Shown piece by piece: positions 46,569 to 56,860 of a stretch of DNA of 64,000 bases; positions within the stretch are counted from its first letter, which is position 1, and the number at the start of each line of letters is the position of its first letter. The stretch is from Neisseria sp. (GTDB lineage Bacteria; Pseudomonadota; Gammaproteobacteria; Burkholderiales; Neisseriaceae), in assembly GCA_030528455.1 (NCBI GenBank), contig JAUMYW010000004.1, positions 21,118 through 85,117 of the forward strand, in the 5' to 3' direction. The position numbers and the translations under genes were made by a program. The notes below the pieces were generated by a model. The model saw only the letters and a program-made list of their open reading frames with translations. It ran no database searches and had not been told where the DNA came from.

Positions 46569-46838
46569 ATGGAACAAACAAATACATTGATGCAGTTTGC
46601 CCCCCTGGTTTTGATTTTGGTAGTGTTTTATTTTCTGATTATGCGTCCGCAACAGAAGAAATTCAAAGCCCATCAGGCAATGTTGGCAGAGTTGAAAGCG
46701 GGCGATCAAGTCATTCTGGCTTCCGGTTTTAAAGGAAAAGTTACCCAAGTAGGAGAAAAATTCTTTACCGTCGAAATCGCTCCGCGTGTCGAAGTGCAAG
46801 TCGAACGTAATGCCGTTGCTGCCAAAGTCGGGCAGTAA
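46569..46838 (+). CDS. yajC: preprotein translocase accessory subunit YajC
   Basis: An 89-residue single-span inner membrane protein associated with SecDF. The membrane helix is residues about 8-25 (MQFAPLVLILVVFYFLIMRP), followed by the family motif RPQQKKFKAHQAML and GDQVILASGFKGKV. The ATG at 46569 has only a weak ribosome site. secD and secF follow on the same strand. Confidence 0.95.
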   Translation: MEQTNTLMQFAPLVLILVVFYFLIMRPQQKKFKAHQAMLAELKAGDQVILASGFKGKVTQVGEKFFTVEIAPRVEVQVERNAVAAKVGQ

Positions 46839-46925
46839 TATTGGATCGGCCGCATATCCGTCCGAACCGTTTGCAAACGGTCGGCAGATGTGCGGCTGTT
46901 TGCTTTTGTTTGTAAAGGTTTGATA

Positions 46926-48779
46926 ATGAACCGTTATCCTTTGTGGAAATATCTGCTGATTATCGTCAGTCTGGCTTTGGGTATGCTTTATACCTTGCCC
47001 AATTTCTTCGGCGAAACGCCTGCGGTGCAGATTTCAAGTGCCCGCCAGTCTATCGTTGTGAACGAACAAGTCGGAAGCCGTATTGGGCAAGCGTTGCAGC
47101 AGGCAGGCATTACGACAGAAGGCATGTTTGTTGCAGACGGCTCTTTGAAAGTACGCTTTAAAGATGCGGAAACCCAACTGAAAGCCCGAGATGTGATTGA
47201 AAGCACTTTGGGTGAAGGCTATATCACCGCACTCAATCTGATTGCCGACAGCCCGGAATGGATGGTCAAAATTCGTGCCAACCCGATGTTTTTGGGCTTG
47301 GATTTGCGGGGGGGTGTGCATTTTACCATGCAGGTGGATATGAAAGCAGCCCTGCAGAAAACGTTTGACCGCTATGCAGGCGATATCCGCCGGGAATTGC
47401 GCAAACAGAAAATCCGTACGGGCAATATCGTCCACGACGGCAGCAGTCTGGCTGTACCGTTTCAAAACGAAGCCGAATTGGAACGTGCTCTGCCGGATTT
47501 GCAACGTCTGTTTCCCGAGGCAACGCTTACCAGTGACGGCAGCCGTCTGATTTTGAGTTTGAGCGAACAGGCCGTACAGAATATCCGCAAACAGGCGGTT
47601 GAACAAAATATCAACACTCTGCATAACCGCGTAAACGAATTGGGCGTTGCCGAGCCGGTTATCCAGCAGGCCGGAGTCGAACGAATCGTCGTTCAGCTTC
47701 CGGGCGTTCAGGATACTGCGAAAGCGAAAGACATTATAGGTCGCACGGCAACGCTCGAAGTGCGTATGGTGAGCGACGATCCGGTGCTGATTCAGCAGGC
47801 TTTGTCGGGAAATGTGCCTTCGGGCTACGAACTACTGTACAGTGCGGGCGAGCAACCCCGTCCCGAATTGGTCAGTAAGCAGGTCGAGCTGACCGGCGAC
47901 AATATCAATGATGCCCAACCGAGCTTTGACGAGCAGGGGGGGCCTGCGGTCAGTATCAATCTGGACAGTTCCGGTGCCGGTATTTTTGCCCAACTGACAC
48001 GTGAAAATGTCGGCAAACGCATGGCGATGGTTTTGATTGACCAAGGTAGGTCCGAAGTGGTTACCGCTCCGGTTATTCGTCAGGAAATCAGCGGCGGCCG
48101 CGTACAGATTTCCGGCAGCATGAATGTGGCAGAAGCCAACGACACGTCTTTGTTGCTGCGAGCCGGTTCGCTGGCCGCGCCGATGGAAATTGTAGAAGAA
48201 CGCACCATCGGTCCGTCTTTGGGGGCGGAAAACATTCAAAAAGGCGTGCAGTCGACCTTGTGGGGATTTGTTGCCGTTGCTTTGTTTATGATTTTGTATT
48301 ACCGCCTAATCGGTTTGTTTTCGACTATCGCATTGGTATCCAATCTTTTGTTTTTGGTGGCGATTTTGTCTCTGTTGCAGGCAACTCTGACATTGCCTGG
48401 AATTGCGGCGATGGCTTTGACCCTGGGTATGGCGATTGATTCCAATGTTTTGATTAACGAGCGTATCCGTGAAGAACTGCGTGCCGGTGCCAAACCGCAT
48501 ACTGCGATTAGCGAAGGTTACCGTCATGCGTGGAATACGATTGTCGATTCCAATATCACGTCGCTGATTGCCGGTCTGGCCCTGTTGATTTTCGGCTCCG
48601 GACCCGTGCGCGGTTTTGCCGTGGTGCATTGTCTGGGTATTCTGACTTCGATGTATTCTTCGGTTGTGGTATCGCGAATGTTTGTCAATTTGTGGTACGG
48701 CCGCCGCCGAAAACTGCGGGGTATTTCGATTGGAGGCGGTATTCCGGAAACTGTGCCGTCTGCAGAAGGGAAGGAGTAA
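46926..48779 (+). CDS. secD: protein translocase subunit SecD
   Basis: A 617-residue membrane protein that, with SecF, uses the proton gradient to pull exported proteins across the inner membrane. It starts MNRYPLWKYLLIIVSLALG with the first helix, has the large periplasmic domain (GLDLRGGVHFTMQVD at about residues 127-141) and five C-terminal helices with ALTLGMAIDSNVLINERIREE. AAGGT is upstream of the ATG at 46926. secF starts three bases after its stop. Confidence 0.96.
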   Translation: MNRYPLWKYLLIIVSLALGMLYTLPNFFGETPAVQISSARQSIVVNEQVGSRIGQALQQAGITTEGMFVADGSLKVRFKDAETQLKARDVIESTLGEGYITALNLIADSPEWMVKIRANPMFLGLDLRGGVHFTMQVDMKAALQKTFDRYAGDIRRELRKQKIRTGNIVHDGSSLAVPFQNEAELERALPDLQRLFPEATLTSDGSRLILSLSEQAVQNIRKQAVEQNINTLHNRVNELGVAEPVIQQAGVERIVVQLPGVQDTAKAKDIIGRTATLEVRMVSDDPVLIQQALSGNVPSGYELLYSAGEQPRPELVSKQVELTGDNINDAQPSFDEQGGPAVSINLDSSGAGIFAQLTRENVGKRMAMVLIDQGRSEVVTAPVIRQEISGGRVQISGSMNVAEANDTSLLLRAGSLAAPMEIVEERTIGPSLGAENIQKGVQSTLWGFVAVALFMILYYRLIGLFSTIALVSNLLFLVAILSLLQATLTLPGIAAMALTLGMAIDSNVLINERIREELRAGAKPHTAISEGYRHAWNTIVDSNITSLIAGLALLIFGSGPVRGFAVVHCLGILTSMYSSVVVSRMFVNLWYGRRRKLRGISIGGGIPETVPSAEGKE

Positions 48780-48782
48780 GGC

Positions 48783-49718
48783 ATGGAATTGTTCCGTTTT
48801 AAGCGTGATATTCCGTTTATGAACTACGGTAAACTGACGACGTTTATTTCGTTGGCAACCTTTATTGCTGCCGTATTTTTCCTGTTTTCCAAAGGCTTGA
48901 ATTTTTCGGTCGAGTTTACTGGCGGTACGGTGATGGAGGTGCATTATCAGCAGGGCGGAGATGTGAATAAAGTGCGTACCGGTTTGGAAGAGCTCCAAGT
49001 CGGCAGTGTACAGGTTCAGGCACTCGGGACGAACAAGCATATTATGATCCGGCTGCCCAATAAAGAAGGTGTCAGTTCCGCGCAATTGTCCAATCAGGTG
49101 ATGGACATTTTGAAAAAAGAAGATGCGTCGGTACAGTTGCGTCAGGTCGAATTTATCGGTCCGCAGGTCGGCGAAGAACTGGTCAGTCAGGGTTTGTTTG
49201 CCTTGGGCATGGTGATTGTCGGTATTATTATTTACCTTTCCCTGCGTTTCGAGTGGCGGTTTGCCGTGGCGGCGATTATTGCCAATATGCACGATGTGGT
49301 GATTATTCTGGGCTGTTTCGCTTTTTTCCAATGGGAATTTTCGCTGACCGTGTTGGCAGGCGTGTTGGCCGTATTGGGCTATTCGGTAAACGAATCAGTG
49401 GTAGTATTCGACCGTATCCGTGAAAATTTCCGTAAAGGTTCGATGCGTAACAAAACCGTTGGTCAGGTTATTGATAATGCGATTACCGCAACCATGAGCC
49501 GAACCGTAATTACCCACGGTTCGACTGAAGCAATGGTGTTGGCCATGTTGATTTTCGGCGGTGCGGCTTTGCACGGCTTCGCATTGGCGTTGACCATCGG
49601 TATCGTTTTCGGTATCTATTCGTCGGTTTTGGTTGCCAGTCCCCTGCTGATGATGTTCGGCCTGAGCCGAGAAAATCTGGCCAGACCGGAGAAAAAGAAA
49701 GAGGAAGCAGTGGTTTGA
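48783..49718 (+). CDS. secF: protein translocase subunit SecF
   Basis: A 311-residue partner of SecD with six membrane helices. Features are the N-terminal FLFSKGLNFSVEFTGGTVME, and the conserved VLGYSVNESVVVFDRIREN segment near residue 208. GAAGGAG is about seven bases upstream of the ATG at 48783. It closes the yajC-secD-secF operon and is followed by a terminator. Confidence 0.96.
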   Translation: MELFRFKRDIPFMNYGKLTTFISLATFIAAVFFLFSKGLNFSVEFTGGTVMEVHYQQGGDVNKVRTGLEELQVGSVQVQALGTNKHIMIRLPNKEGVSSAQLSNQVMDILKKEDASVQLRQVEFIGPQVGEELVSQGLFALGMVIVGIIIYLSLRFEWRFAVAAIIANMHDVVIILGCFAFFQWEFSLTVLAGVLAVLGYSVNESVVVFDRIRENFRKGSMRNKTVGQVIDNAITATMSRTVITHGSTEAMVLAMLIFGGAALHGFALALTIGIVFGIYSSVLVASPLLMMFGLSRENLARPEKKKEEAVV

Positions 49719-49733
49719 CCTTTGTATAAACGG

Positions 49734-49766
49734 AACGCCTGTTTTTTTAAGGAACAGGCGTTTTTT
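49734..49766 (+). terminator. secDF terminator
   Basis: AACGCCTGTT at 49734-49743 pairs with AACAGGCGTT at 49753-49762, followed by TTTT. Confidence 0.87.
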
Positions 49767-49804
49767 ACGGATATCGGCCTTGGAAGGGGTGCAGACGGCC
49801 TGAT

Positions 49805-51133
49805 TCAGCGGCTGCGGCCGGCTTCTTCGTCCAAACTGTTCAACCAAGCCATTTTCTCGCCGATTTTGATTTCCAAACCGCGTGGGACGGGTTGGTATAA
49901 ATTAGGCTCGGCCATGCCGTCGGGCATATAGCTTTCTCCTGCGGCATAGGCGTGAGGTTCGTCGTGGGCGTAGCGGTAAGCCTTGCCGTAGCCGAGTTCT
50001 TTCATCAGTTTGGTGGGGGCGTTGCGCAAATGAACCGGCACGTCGTGTCCGGGCTGTTCGCGGACAAAGCGTTTCATTTCGCTGAATGCTTTGTAGCCCG
50101 CATTCGATTTGGCGGCAGCGGCCAGATAGAGAACGGCTTGAGCCAGAGCCAATTCGCCTTCCGGCGATCCCAAGCGGTCGTATGCGGCAGAGGCATCGGT
50201 GGCCAGCTGGACGGCGCGGGGATCGGCCAGACCTATGTCTTCCCATGCCATGCGGACGATGCGGCGGGCAAGGTAATGAGGGTCTGCACCGCCGTCCAGC
50301 ATGCGGCAGAACCAGTATAAAGCGGCGTTCGGACGGGAACCGCGGACAGATTTGTGCAGGGCGGATATTTGTTCGTAGAAACTGTCGCCGCCTTTGTCGA
50401 AACGGCGGATTTGCGTGCCCAGAGCGTCGGCAAGAAAGACACCGTCTATGCGTGTTTTACCGTCCGTTTCGAGCTGCAGACGGCTTTGGGCAGCACGGAA
50501 GGTTTGTTCCAGCAGATTGAGCAGCCGCCGTGCATCACCGTCTGCATGAACGCTCAGCAGGCTTTTGGCTTCTTCCGTCAACTCGAAATTCCGGTATTCG
50601 GGCAGTACGCAGATTTTATCGGTTAAAGTTGCCAATGCTGCATCGTCCAAAGATTTGAGCGTATAAACCTGAGAGCGGCTGATGAGAGCGGGATTGACCT
50701 CGAACGAGGGGTTTTCGGTGGTTGCACCGATAAAGGTCAGCAGTCCGCTTTCCACATAGGGCAGAAAAGCATCTTGCTGGGCTTTGTTGAAACGATGGAC
50801 TTCATCGACAAACAAAATGGTTTGCCGGCCCTGTTGCAGCGCGTTTTTCGCCTTTTCCACCGCTTCGCGGATGTCTTTGACACCGGAGAATACCGCCGAC
50901 AAAGGCAGAAACTGCGCATGAAAACCCTGAGCCAGAATCTGGGCCAGAGAGGTTTTGCCCACGCCGGGCGGCCCCCACAGCAACATAGAATGCGGTTTGC
51001 CGCATTCTAAGGCGACACGCAGCGGTTTACCTTCTCCGGTGAGATGTTCTTGACCGATAACGTCATCCAAACATCGGGGACGCATGCGTTCGGCCAAAGG
51101 CGCTTCGGGTGTGCGGGCGAATAAATCGGACAT
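49805..51133 (-). CDS. rarA: replication-associated recombination protein RarA (MgsA)
   Basis: A 442-residue AAA+ ATPase acting at stalled replication forks with single-strand binding protein. Walker A is GPPGVGKT (about residues 54-61), Walker B is ILFVDEVHRFNKAQQDA, and the sensor arginine region ENPSFEVNPALISRSQV follows. The C-terminal MgsA tetramerisation domain contains MLDGGADPHYLARRIVRMAWEDIGLADP. The ATG at 51133 has ACGGAA upstream. It is convergent with secF. Confidence 0.94.
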   Translation of the reverse strand: MSDLFARTPEAPLAERMRPRCLDDVIGQEHLTGEGKPLRVALECGKPHSMLLWGPPGVGKTSLAQILAQGFHAQFLPLSAVFSGVKDIREAVEKAKNALQQGRQTILFVDEVHRFNKAQQDAFLPYVESGLLTFIGATTENPSFEVNPALISRSQVYTLKSLDDAALATLTDKICVLPEYRNFELTEEAKSLLSVHADGDARRLLNLLEQTFRAAQSRLQLETDGKTRIDGVFLADALGTQIRRFDKGGDSFYEQISALHKSVRGSRPNAALYWFCRMLDGGADPHYLARRIVRMAWEDIGLADPRAVQLATDASAAYDRLGSPEGELALAQAVLYLAAAAKSNAGYKAFSEMKRFVREQPGHDVPVHLRNAPTKLMKELGYGKAYRYAHDEPHAYAAGESYMPDGMAEPNLYQPVPRGLEIKIGEKMAWLNSLDEEAGRSR

Positions 51134-51242
51134 GGTTTTTCCGTATCAGGTTGCAGACGGCATGAAAAGGCAGATTATAGTCGCTCTGCCGCCGATGTTG
51201 TACAATAAGCACTTTAAGCGGGCAGCGTGTGGGAGGAATATC

Positions 51243-51555
51243 ATGCAAAGATTATCGTTTTTGTCTGCTGCCGTATTACTAATGGCCGCTTGCGCGGGAA
51301 ACGGCGGTTGACGTACAGTGCCGTGAAGAATTGAACAAACGTCGGGAATGGCGCACGGCTGCTTTGCTTATGACAGCCGAACAAAAAAAATCGGCAGAAG
51401 ATAAAATCTGCAGCTGCGTGAGCGAAGAAGTTCCCCGGCAGCTTGGGGCGGACGAATTGCTGCATTTGGCCGATGACTCGGCACGAGGCCGTATTTTGGC
51501 ATCGGTAACCGCAAAAACCGTTACGGCATGCGTACAGCGTGCGTATAAGAAATAA
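51243..51555 (+). pseudogene. small lipoprotein gene split by a frameshift
   Basis: ATG 51243, with GGGAGGA upstream, starts MQRLSFLSAAVLLMAACAG, a lipoprotein signal ending in the lipobox MAAC, but the frame stops at 51309-51311. The rest continues in another frame: AVDVQCREELNKRREWRTAA, LLMTAEQKKSAEDKICSC, and on to CVQRAYKK ending at 51555. Removing one A from GGGAAA around 51297-51300 would join both parts into one protein of about 103 residues. I do not recognise a function; four cysteines in the second half may form disulphides. A sequencing error, recent inactivation or an unusual frameshift are all possible. Confidence 0.68.
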
Positions 51556-51624
51556 TGTTTTGACAGACGGTCAACCTTGGCCGTCAGAATTTTATCTATT
51601 TACTTCGGAAAACAGAGAACAATC

Positions 51625-53034
51625 ATGAAATACATCAGTACACGCGGACAAACACCGGCCAAACCGTTCAGCGAAGTGCTGCTGATGGGGCTTGCACCCG
51701 ACGGCGGTCTGATGCTGCCCGAACACTATCCGCAAATCGATGAAGCGGTATTGCAACGGTGGCGCGGTTTGAGCTATCCCGATTTGGCTTTCGAGATTAT
51801 GAGCCTGTTTGCCACCGACATTCCTGCTGAAGATTTGCGCGACCTTATCCGCTGCACTTATACCGCTGAAACCTTCGGTACGGAGGAAATCACGCCCGTG
51901 CGGACACTTGCAGACGGCATCAAAATCCAAGCCTTGTCCAACGGTCCGACGCTGGCGTTCAAAGACATGGCGATGCAGTTTCTCGGCAATGCTTTCGAAT
52001 ATGTGCTGAACAAAGAAGGCAAAACACTTAATATCGTCGGTGCAACCAGCGGCGACACCGGATCGGCCGCCGAATACGCCTTGCGCGGCAAAGCCGGCAT
52101 TCATGTGTTTATGATGTCGCCTGAGGGCAAAATGAGTGCTTTCCAGCGTGCGCAGATGTTCAGCCTGCAAGACGACAATATCCACAATATCGCTGTCAAA
52201 GGTATGTTTGACGACTGTCAGGACATCGTCAAAGCCGTGCAGAACGATACAGAATTCAAACAGGCCTTTCATGTCGGTACGGTCAACTCCATCAACTGGG
52301 GCCGGGTTCTGGCACAAATCGTGTACTATTTTGCAGGCTATTTCAAAGCCACGCAGAACAACAGCGAAACCGTCAGCTTCTGCGTGCCCAGCGGCAACTT
52401 CGGCAATATCTGCGCAGGACACATCGCCAAACAAATGGGCCTGCCTGTCCGCCGCCTGATTGTGGCAACCAATGAAAACGATGTGCTCGACCAATTTTTC
52501 AGCAGCGGCGAATACCGTCCGCGTACATCGGAAAACACATATGTTACTTCCAGCCCGTCTATGGATATTTCAAAAGCTTCCAACTTCGAGCGTTTCGTAT
52601 TTGATTTGTGCGGTCGGGACGGAGGAGAAATTTGCAGTTTGTGGCAGAAAGTCGGCAGCGGCGAGGGCTTTGATTTGAGCGCGAAACTGCCCGAAATCCG
52701 TGAAAAATACGGTTTTGTTTCCGGCAAATCGCTGCACGCCGACCGATTGGCGGTTATCCGTGCCGTTTATGAGAGCGACGGTGAGCTTTTGGATCCGCAT
52801 ACTGCAGACGGCATCAAAGTTGCCCGAGAGTTGCGCGAAGCAGGCGAAACCGTGGTCTGTTTGGAAACTGCGCTGGCGGCGAAGTTTGCCGAAACCATAG
52901 AAGAGGCGGTCGGTACAGCCGATATTCCGCGCCCTGCTGCTTTGAGGGGTTTGGAAGATTTGCCGCAAAAAGTGCAGATTGTCGGAAACGATGCGCAAAC
53001 GGTGAAAAACATTATCCGTCAGGTCTTGTCTTGA
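51625..53034 (+). CDS. thrC: threonine synthase
   Basis: A 469-residue PLP enzyme that converts O-phosphohomoserine to threonine. The start MKYISTRGQTPAKPFSEVLL, the PLP lysine in PTLAFKDMAMQFLG (near residue 113), GATSGDTGSAAEYAL and VPSGNFGNICAGHIA are typical of the longer class. The ATG at 51625 has AGAGAA upstream; a codon at 51577 lies before the homologous region. Two internal uptake words encode ADGI peptides (51909 and 52803). It ends before a very strong terminator. Confidence 0.95.
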   Translation: MKYISTRGQTPAKPFSEVLLMGLAPDGGLMLPEHYPQIDEAVLQRWRGLSYPDLAFEIMSLFATDIPAEDLRDLIRCTYTAETFGTEEITPVRTLADGIKIQALSNGPTLAFKDMAMQFLGNAFEYVLNKEGKTLNIVGATSGDTGSAAEYALRGKAGIHVFMMSPEGKMSAFQRAQMFSLQDDNIHNIAVKGMFDDCQDIVKAVQNDTEFKQAFHVGTVNSINWGRVLAQIVYYFAGYFKATQNNSETVSFCVPSGNFGNICAGHIAKQMGLPVRRLIVATNENDVLDQFFSSGEYRPRTSENTYVTSSPSMDISKASNFERFVFDLCGRDGGEICSLWQKVGSGEGFDLSAKLPEIREKYGFVSGKSLHADRLAVIRAVYESDGELLDPHTADGIKVARELREAGETVVCLETALAAKFAETIEEAVGTADIPRPAALRGLEDLPQKVQIVGNDAQTVKNIIRQVLS

Positions 53035-53083
53035 ACAGATGATTTGCAGACGGCTTGTTTTTCTGTCGGTTGCAAAATCAGAT

Positions 53084-53125
53084 GCACCGTATGGAAGGGA
53101 GTTTCCATACGGTGCGTTTTTTTTC
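53084..53125 (+). terminator. thrC terminator
   Basis: A perfect 13-bp stem (53084-53096 with 53103-53115), six-base loop, followed by G and a run of eight or more T. Confidence 0.92.
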
Positions 53126-53310
53126 GCGTTTTTCGCGGCAGAATGGTTTTTCTGCCTGAAATCACGATGCAGGCCGTACTACCGTTGTGCCGCAAACCTT
53201 GAGCCGATGTTCAAGCCGGGAGAAAACCGCCGGAAGAAAGGTGATGGCGGAAAAGCCGATGCTCTCCGAAAAAACATATAGGGCTGTCGGACGGCATACC
53301 GGCATACCGT

Positions 53311-53859
53311 TTATTGAATCAGCTTGGAAACGGTTTTGAAAGAAGGATGTCCGGCATCGCCCAAAAGCATAAACAGCAGACTTTCGACATTGCTGACGGT
53401 AACGCCCAAGCCGCGCATCTGTTCGAGGGCATTGGCTTTGTTCAGCGGGTCGCGCGAAGTGGTGCATTCGAACGGTACGGCGACCTCAAAACCTGCCGAA
53501 CGCAAATCTTGAGCCGTCTGCAGCATGCAGACATGGGTTTCGATACCGGCCAGAACCACATTTCGGATGTTTTTTTCGCGTAATATTGTTTCGATTTCGG
53601 GACGGAAAGCGGAAAAAACGGTTTTTTCCACGATGTTTACGCCGTCCAGTTCCGCTTTGACGGCCTCAACCGTGTGTCCCAAGCCTTTCGGGTACTGTTC
53701 GCAGACGGCTAACGGCACGCCCAAGGCTTTCAGTCCCTGTAACAGCAGAACGGTTTTTTCTACGCACAGGCCGCCTTCGTGCATGACGGGCAAAAGTCTC
53801 TCCTGAATGTCGACAACCAGACACAAGGTGTTTTCGGTGTTGAAGTTTTGCGTATTCAT
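53311..53859 (-). CDS. isochorismatase-family cysteine hydrolase
   Basis: A 182-residue alpha/beta hydrolase of the isochorismatase/nicotinamidase superfamily, YcaC-like. The catalytic triad is visible: aspartate in LVVDIQERLLP (D17), lysine in VEKTVFSAF (near 79) and cysteine in GIETHVCMLQTAQDL (near 111), with the cis-peptide motif before the cysteine. GGAGAA precedes the ATG at 53859. Substrate is unknown. It is co-directional with argJ upstream. Confidence 0.88.
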   Translation of the reverse strand: MNTQNFNTENTLCLVVDIQERLLPVMHEGGLCVEKTVLLLQGLKALGVPLAVCEQYPKGLGHTVEAVKAELDGVNIVEKTVFSAFRPEIETILREKNIRNVVLAGIETHVCMLQTAQDLRSAGFEVAVPFECTTSRDPLNKANALEQMRGLGVTVSNVESLLFMLLGDAGHPSFKTVSKLIQ

Positions 53860-53903
53860 ATTTTCTCCTTTGCAATGTGCCGTCTGCAGATGCCTACAAA
53901 CGG

Positions 53904-55121
53904 TTATGAACGGTAGTCGGCGTTGATGGAAACGTAGTTGTGTGACAAATCGCAGGTGTAAACCTTGCCGCAGGCGGTGCCGCGTGCCAAATCGATGCGG
54001 ACGGTGATTTCGCTTTCGTTCATAACGGCCTGACCCTGTTCTTCAGTATAGCCGTCTGCACGTCCGCCGTGTTCAGCAACCAATACGCCGCCTAACCATA
54101 ATCTGACTTTGTCCGTATCCAAATCGGCGATATCGGCATAGCCGATGGCGGCCAGCAGGCGGCCCAAGTTCGGATCGGAGGCGAAAAAGGCGGTTTTGAC
54201 CAAGGGAGAATGGGCGACGGCATAGGCGGTTTGGCGTGCTTCTTCCCGGTTGGCGGCGTTTTCGACGGCGATGGTGATGAATTTGGTTGCTCCTTCGCCG
54301 TCGCGTACGATGGCTTGTGCCAATTCGAGCGATACTTCGTCCAGCAGTTTTTGCAGTTCGGTAAAACGCGGATCGGCTTCATCGCTGATTTCTTCCATAC
54401 CGCTGCGCCCGGTAGCGACAATGATAAAACTGTCGTTGGTACTGGTATCGCCGTCTACCGTGATGCAGTTGAAGGATTGATTTGCGCTACGTTCGGTCAG
54501 TTTTTGCAGAAGGGGAGCGGAAACGGCCGCATCGGTGGCGATATAGCCCAACATGGTTGCCATGTTCGGACAAATCATGCCGGCACCTTTGGAAATACCG
54601 CTGATGCGTACGGGCGTGCCGCCGATTTCGGCTTGGCGGCTTGCGGCTTTGGGAACAGTGTCGGTGGTCATAATGGCGCGGGCGGCATCGGTCCAGTGTG
54701 CGGGACGCAGATTGCCGAGTACGTTGATGATTTTCTCGGACGGCAAAGATTCCAAAATCACTCCGGTGGAGAAGGGCAGTACGTTTTCGGCGGCAATGTC
54801 GCAATGTTCGGCAACGGCACGGCAGATATCGAAGGCGCGGCGGCGACCGTCTGCACCGGTTCCGGCATTGGCGTTGCCTGTGTTGACGATTAGGGCGCGG
54901 ATGCCGTCTGCAGCCGACAGATGCTCTTTGCACAGATAAACCGGGGCGGCACAGAAGCGGTTTTTTGTAAAGACTGCGCCGACGGTGCTGCCTTCGGCCA
55001 GGCGGAACAGGGTTACATCGTCGCGGTCGGAGGTTTTGATGCCGGCCCGGCCGACAAACAGTTCTACACCTTCTATCGGCAGGATTTCATCGGGATGTTT
55101 TTCATAGAAGTTTACTGGCAT
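53904..55121 (-). CDS. argJ: bifunctional ornithine acetyltransferase/N-acetylglutamate synthase
   Basis: A 405-residue N-terminal-nucleophile enzyme that recycles the acetyl group in arginine synthesis. Autocleavage is expected between alanine and threonine in [13 protein letters not shown] (near residue 189). Other signatures are [22 protein letters not shown] and [17 protein letters not shown], ending with the conserved [18 protein letters not shown]. The ATG at 55121 has AGGAG seven bases upstream; longer open frame above it belongs to clcA in another frame. The start overlaps the clcA end by 20 bases. Confidence 0.95.
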   Translation of the reverse strand: MPVNFYEKHPDEILPIEGVELFVGRAGIKTSDRDDVTLFRLAEGSTVGAVFTKNRFCAAPVYLCKEHLSAADGIRALIVNTGNANAGTGADGRRRAFDICRAVAEHCDIAAENVLPFSTGVILESLPSEKIINVLGNLRPAHWTDAARAIMTTDTVPKAASRQAEIGGTPVRISGISKGAGMICPNMATMLGYIATDAAVSAPLLQKLTERSANQSFNCITVDGDTSTNDSFIIVATGRSGMEEISDEADPRFTELQKLLDEVSLELAQAIVRDGEGATKFITIAVENAANREEARQTAYAVAHSPLVKTAFFASDPNLGRLLAAIGYADIADLDTDKVRLWLGGVLVAEHGGRADGYTEEQGQAVMNESEITVRIDLARGTACGKVYTCDLSHNYVSINADYRS

Positions 55122-56655
55122 GGTTCTGCTCCTGTGGGGGCGGGGATTCGGAGTCCGAAGGCGGTATGTCGTTTGCAGAAGGCACTGTTCCGGCGGGTGC
55201 GGGAACCGTATGCAGGCTGCCGTATACATCGCTTTCGCTCGGTTTGCGTTCTTCGGACGGCTGTTGGTTTTGCTCTTGTCCGCGCTGTTTGCGGGCCGTC
55301 GTCTGTTCGGCTTCTGCGGCCAATATGTGTTGGCGGAAGCGGGCTGCCGCTGCATGATAGAAAGGCTTGGGAGAAAATTGGCGGGAAATCTGCGAGGCGA
55401 CAATCGCACCGATTAAGAGCCAGAACAAGAAATTTTGACTGCCGGTCATTTCCATCACTACCACACTGGAAGTGAGCGGGGATTGGGTAGCCGCCGCCAA
55501 AAATGCCGTCATGCAGAGCAATACCAAAACGTTTGCACCTACGTTCAAACCGGCAATATCCGCCATGTGTTGGCCGAGCATCGCACCGATGGTCAGGCTG
55601 GGCGTAAAAATGCCGCCCGGAATACCTGCCCAGTAAGACAAAACGGTAGCTGCCCATTTTGCCGCTGCAATGCCGAAAGGCGCATCGTATACACCGCGCA
55701 GTGCGGCCGAAGCTTCGTGGTAACCCGTTCCGAAAGTTTGTCCGTTCGTCAGCGTACCGAGTGCGGCCAGTACCAAACCGATTAGTCCGGCAAACAGTAC
55801 AGGATATTTTTTAATCAGGCTGCGGAAGGATATGGGAGCCAGCCAGCCGGCTCCCTGATAAAGCAGTTTGGCAAACAATCCGCCCGAAATTCCGCATACC
55901 AAAGCTGCAGCGAGCACCCAAGGCAGCATATATTTCATTTCGACACCGTAAAAACTCCGGAAATGCGGATTATTGCCTTCGATGGCGACTTGGACGAAAC
56001 CTGCTGCCAGAATGCCGATAAAAATCTGTCTTTCCCAACGCAGCAGCACGCCGCGTCCCAATTCTTCAATAGCAAATACCACGCCGGACAGGGGCGCGTT
56101 GAATGCCGCAGCCAAACCGCCCGCCGCGCCGGCAGCCAGCAAATCGTTTTCCTGCAAACCGGTAAAGGCCAAGCCGCGTTTTTTGCACCATCTTCCCCAA
56201 GCAGCCATGACTGCTGCGCCGACTTGCACCGAAGGACCTTCGCGTCCGATAGATGCGCCTGCCAGCATACCGAGAAAGGTTAAAGGAATTTTTAACAGGG
56301 TTTGCCAGAAGCCGAGCAAACGATTTTTGGCTGTACCGTGAGGAAGGCTCAATGAGGCAAGTACTTGCGGGATACCGCTGCCGGAGGTGTAGGGTGCGAA
56401 ACGGCGCGTCAGCCATACGATAAGCATCAGTCCGAAAGGCAGTGCAATCCAGGCAAACCAAGGATAGAGACCTACCCATTCGGCATTTTTTTCCAATGCC
56501 CATTCGGCGGCTTTGGCAAAACCGAGAGAGGTTAGAGCAACCAATGCGGAGCCTGCCAAAAGATACATTAAGGCAATGGTTTTGCGGGACAGGCGGCGGG
56601 TTTGCAAGAGTTTATGGGTCAAGCGGCGACCGAGGACGGAAAAAGCCTGTTTCAT
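55102..56655 (-). CDS. clcA: ClC-family chloride channel/proton antiporter
   Basis: A 517-residue polytopic membrane protein of the ClC family. The selectivity motifs are GSGIPQ (about residues 92-97), GREGPSVQ with the gating glutamate E139, and [10 protein letters not shown], plus the internal glutamate in [10 protein letters not shown], which suggests an exchanger. The last roughly 70 residues form a hydrophilic, Glu/Pro-rich cytoplasmic tail without a CBS domain. The ATG at 56655 lacks a clear ribosome site. It is divergent from an ArsR-type regulator gene, and its 3' end overlaps argJ. Confidence 0.92.
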   Translation of the reverse strand: MKQAFSVLGRRLTHKLLQTRRLSRKTIALMYLLAGSALVALTSLGFAKAAEWALEKNAEWVGLYPWFAWIALPFGLMLIVWLTRRFAPYTSGSGIPQVLASLSLPHGTAKNRLLGFWQTLLKIPLTFLGMLAGASIGREGPSVQVGAAVMAAWGRWCKKRGLAFTGLQENDLLAAGAAGGLAAAFNAPLSGVVFAIEELGRGVLLRWERQIFIGILAAGFVQVAIEGNNPHFRSFYGVEMKYMLPWVLAAALVCGISGGLFAKLLYQGAGWLAPISFRSLIKKYPVLFAGLIGLVLAALGTLTNGQTFGTGYHEASAALRGVYDAPFGIAAAKWAATVLSYWAGIPGGIFTPSLTIGAMLGQHMADIAGLNVGANVLVLLCMTAFLAAATQSPLTSSVVVMEMTGSQNFLFWLLIGAIVASQISRQFSPKPFYHAAAARFRQHILAAEAEQTTARKQRGQEQNQQPSEERKPSESDVYGSLHTVPAPAGTVPSANDIPPSDSESPPPQEQNHASKLL

Positions 56656-56742
56656 GGGAAAGGCGGCAGTTTAACAAAAGATAACGTATTATGAACCGTT
56701 TTTGTATCGAATGAAAGGTAGAATCTTACAATATACGGCCGT

Positions 56743-56781
56743 TTGGGAAGTCTTGCCTGATAAGTGTGCAATGGTTCCCAA
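56743..56781. promoter_or_regulatory. inverted repeat in the clcA/arsR-type divergent region
   Basis: TTGGGAA at 56743-56749 and TTCCCAA at 56775-56781 are complementary 7-mers 25 bases apart. A regulator site is possible, but the spacing is long for one dimer. Confidence 0.3.
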
Positions 56782-56860
56782 GCGGTCTTTTCCGTGTATT
56801 TTCCAGACTCGTGGTAAAGTATACGGTCGGAACGCAAACTGAGAAACCAAATTTACTAAA

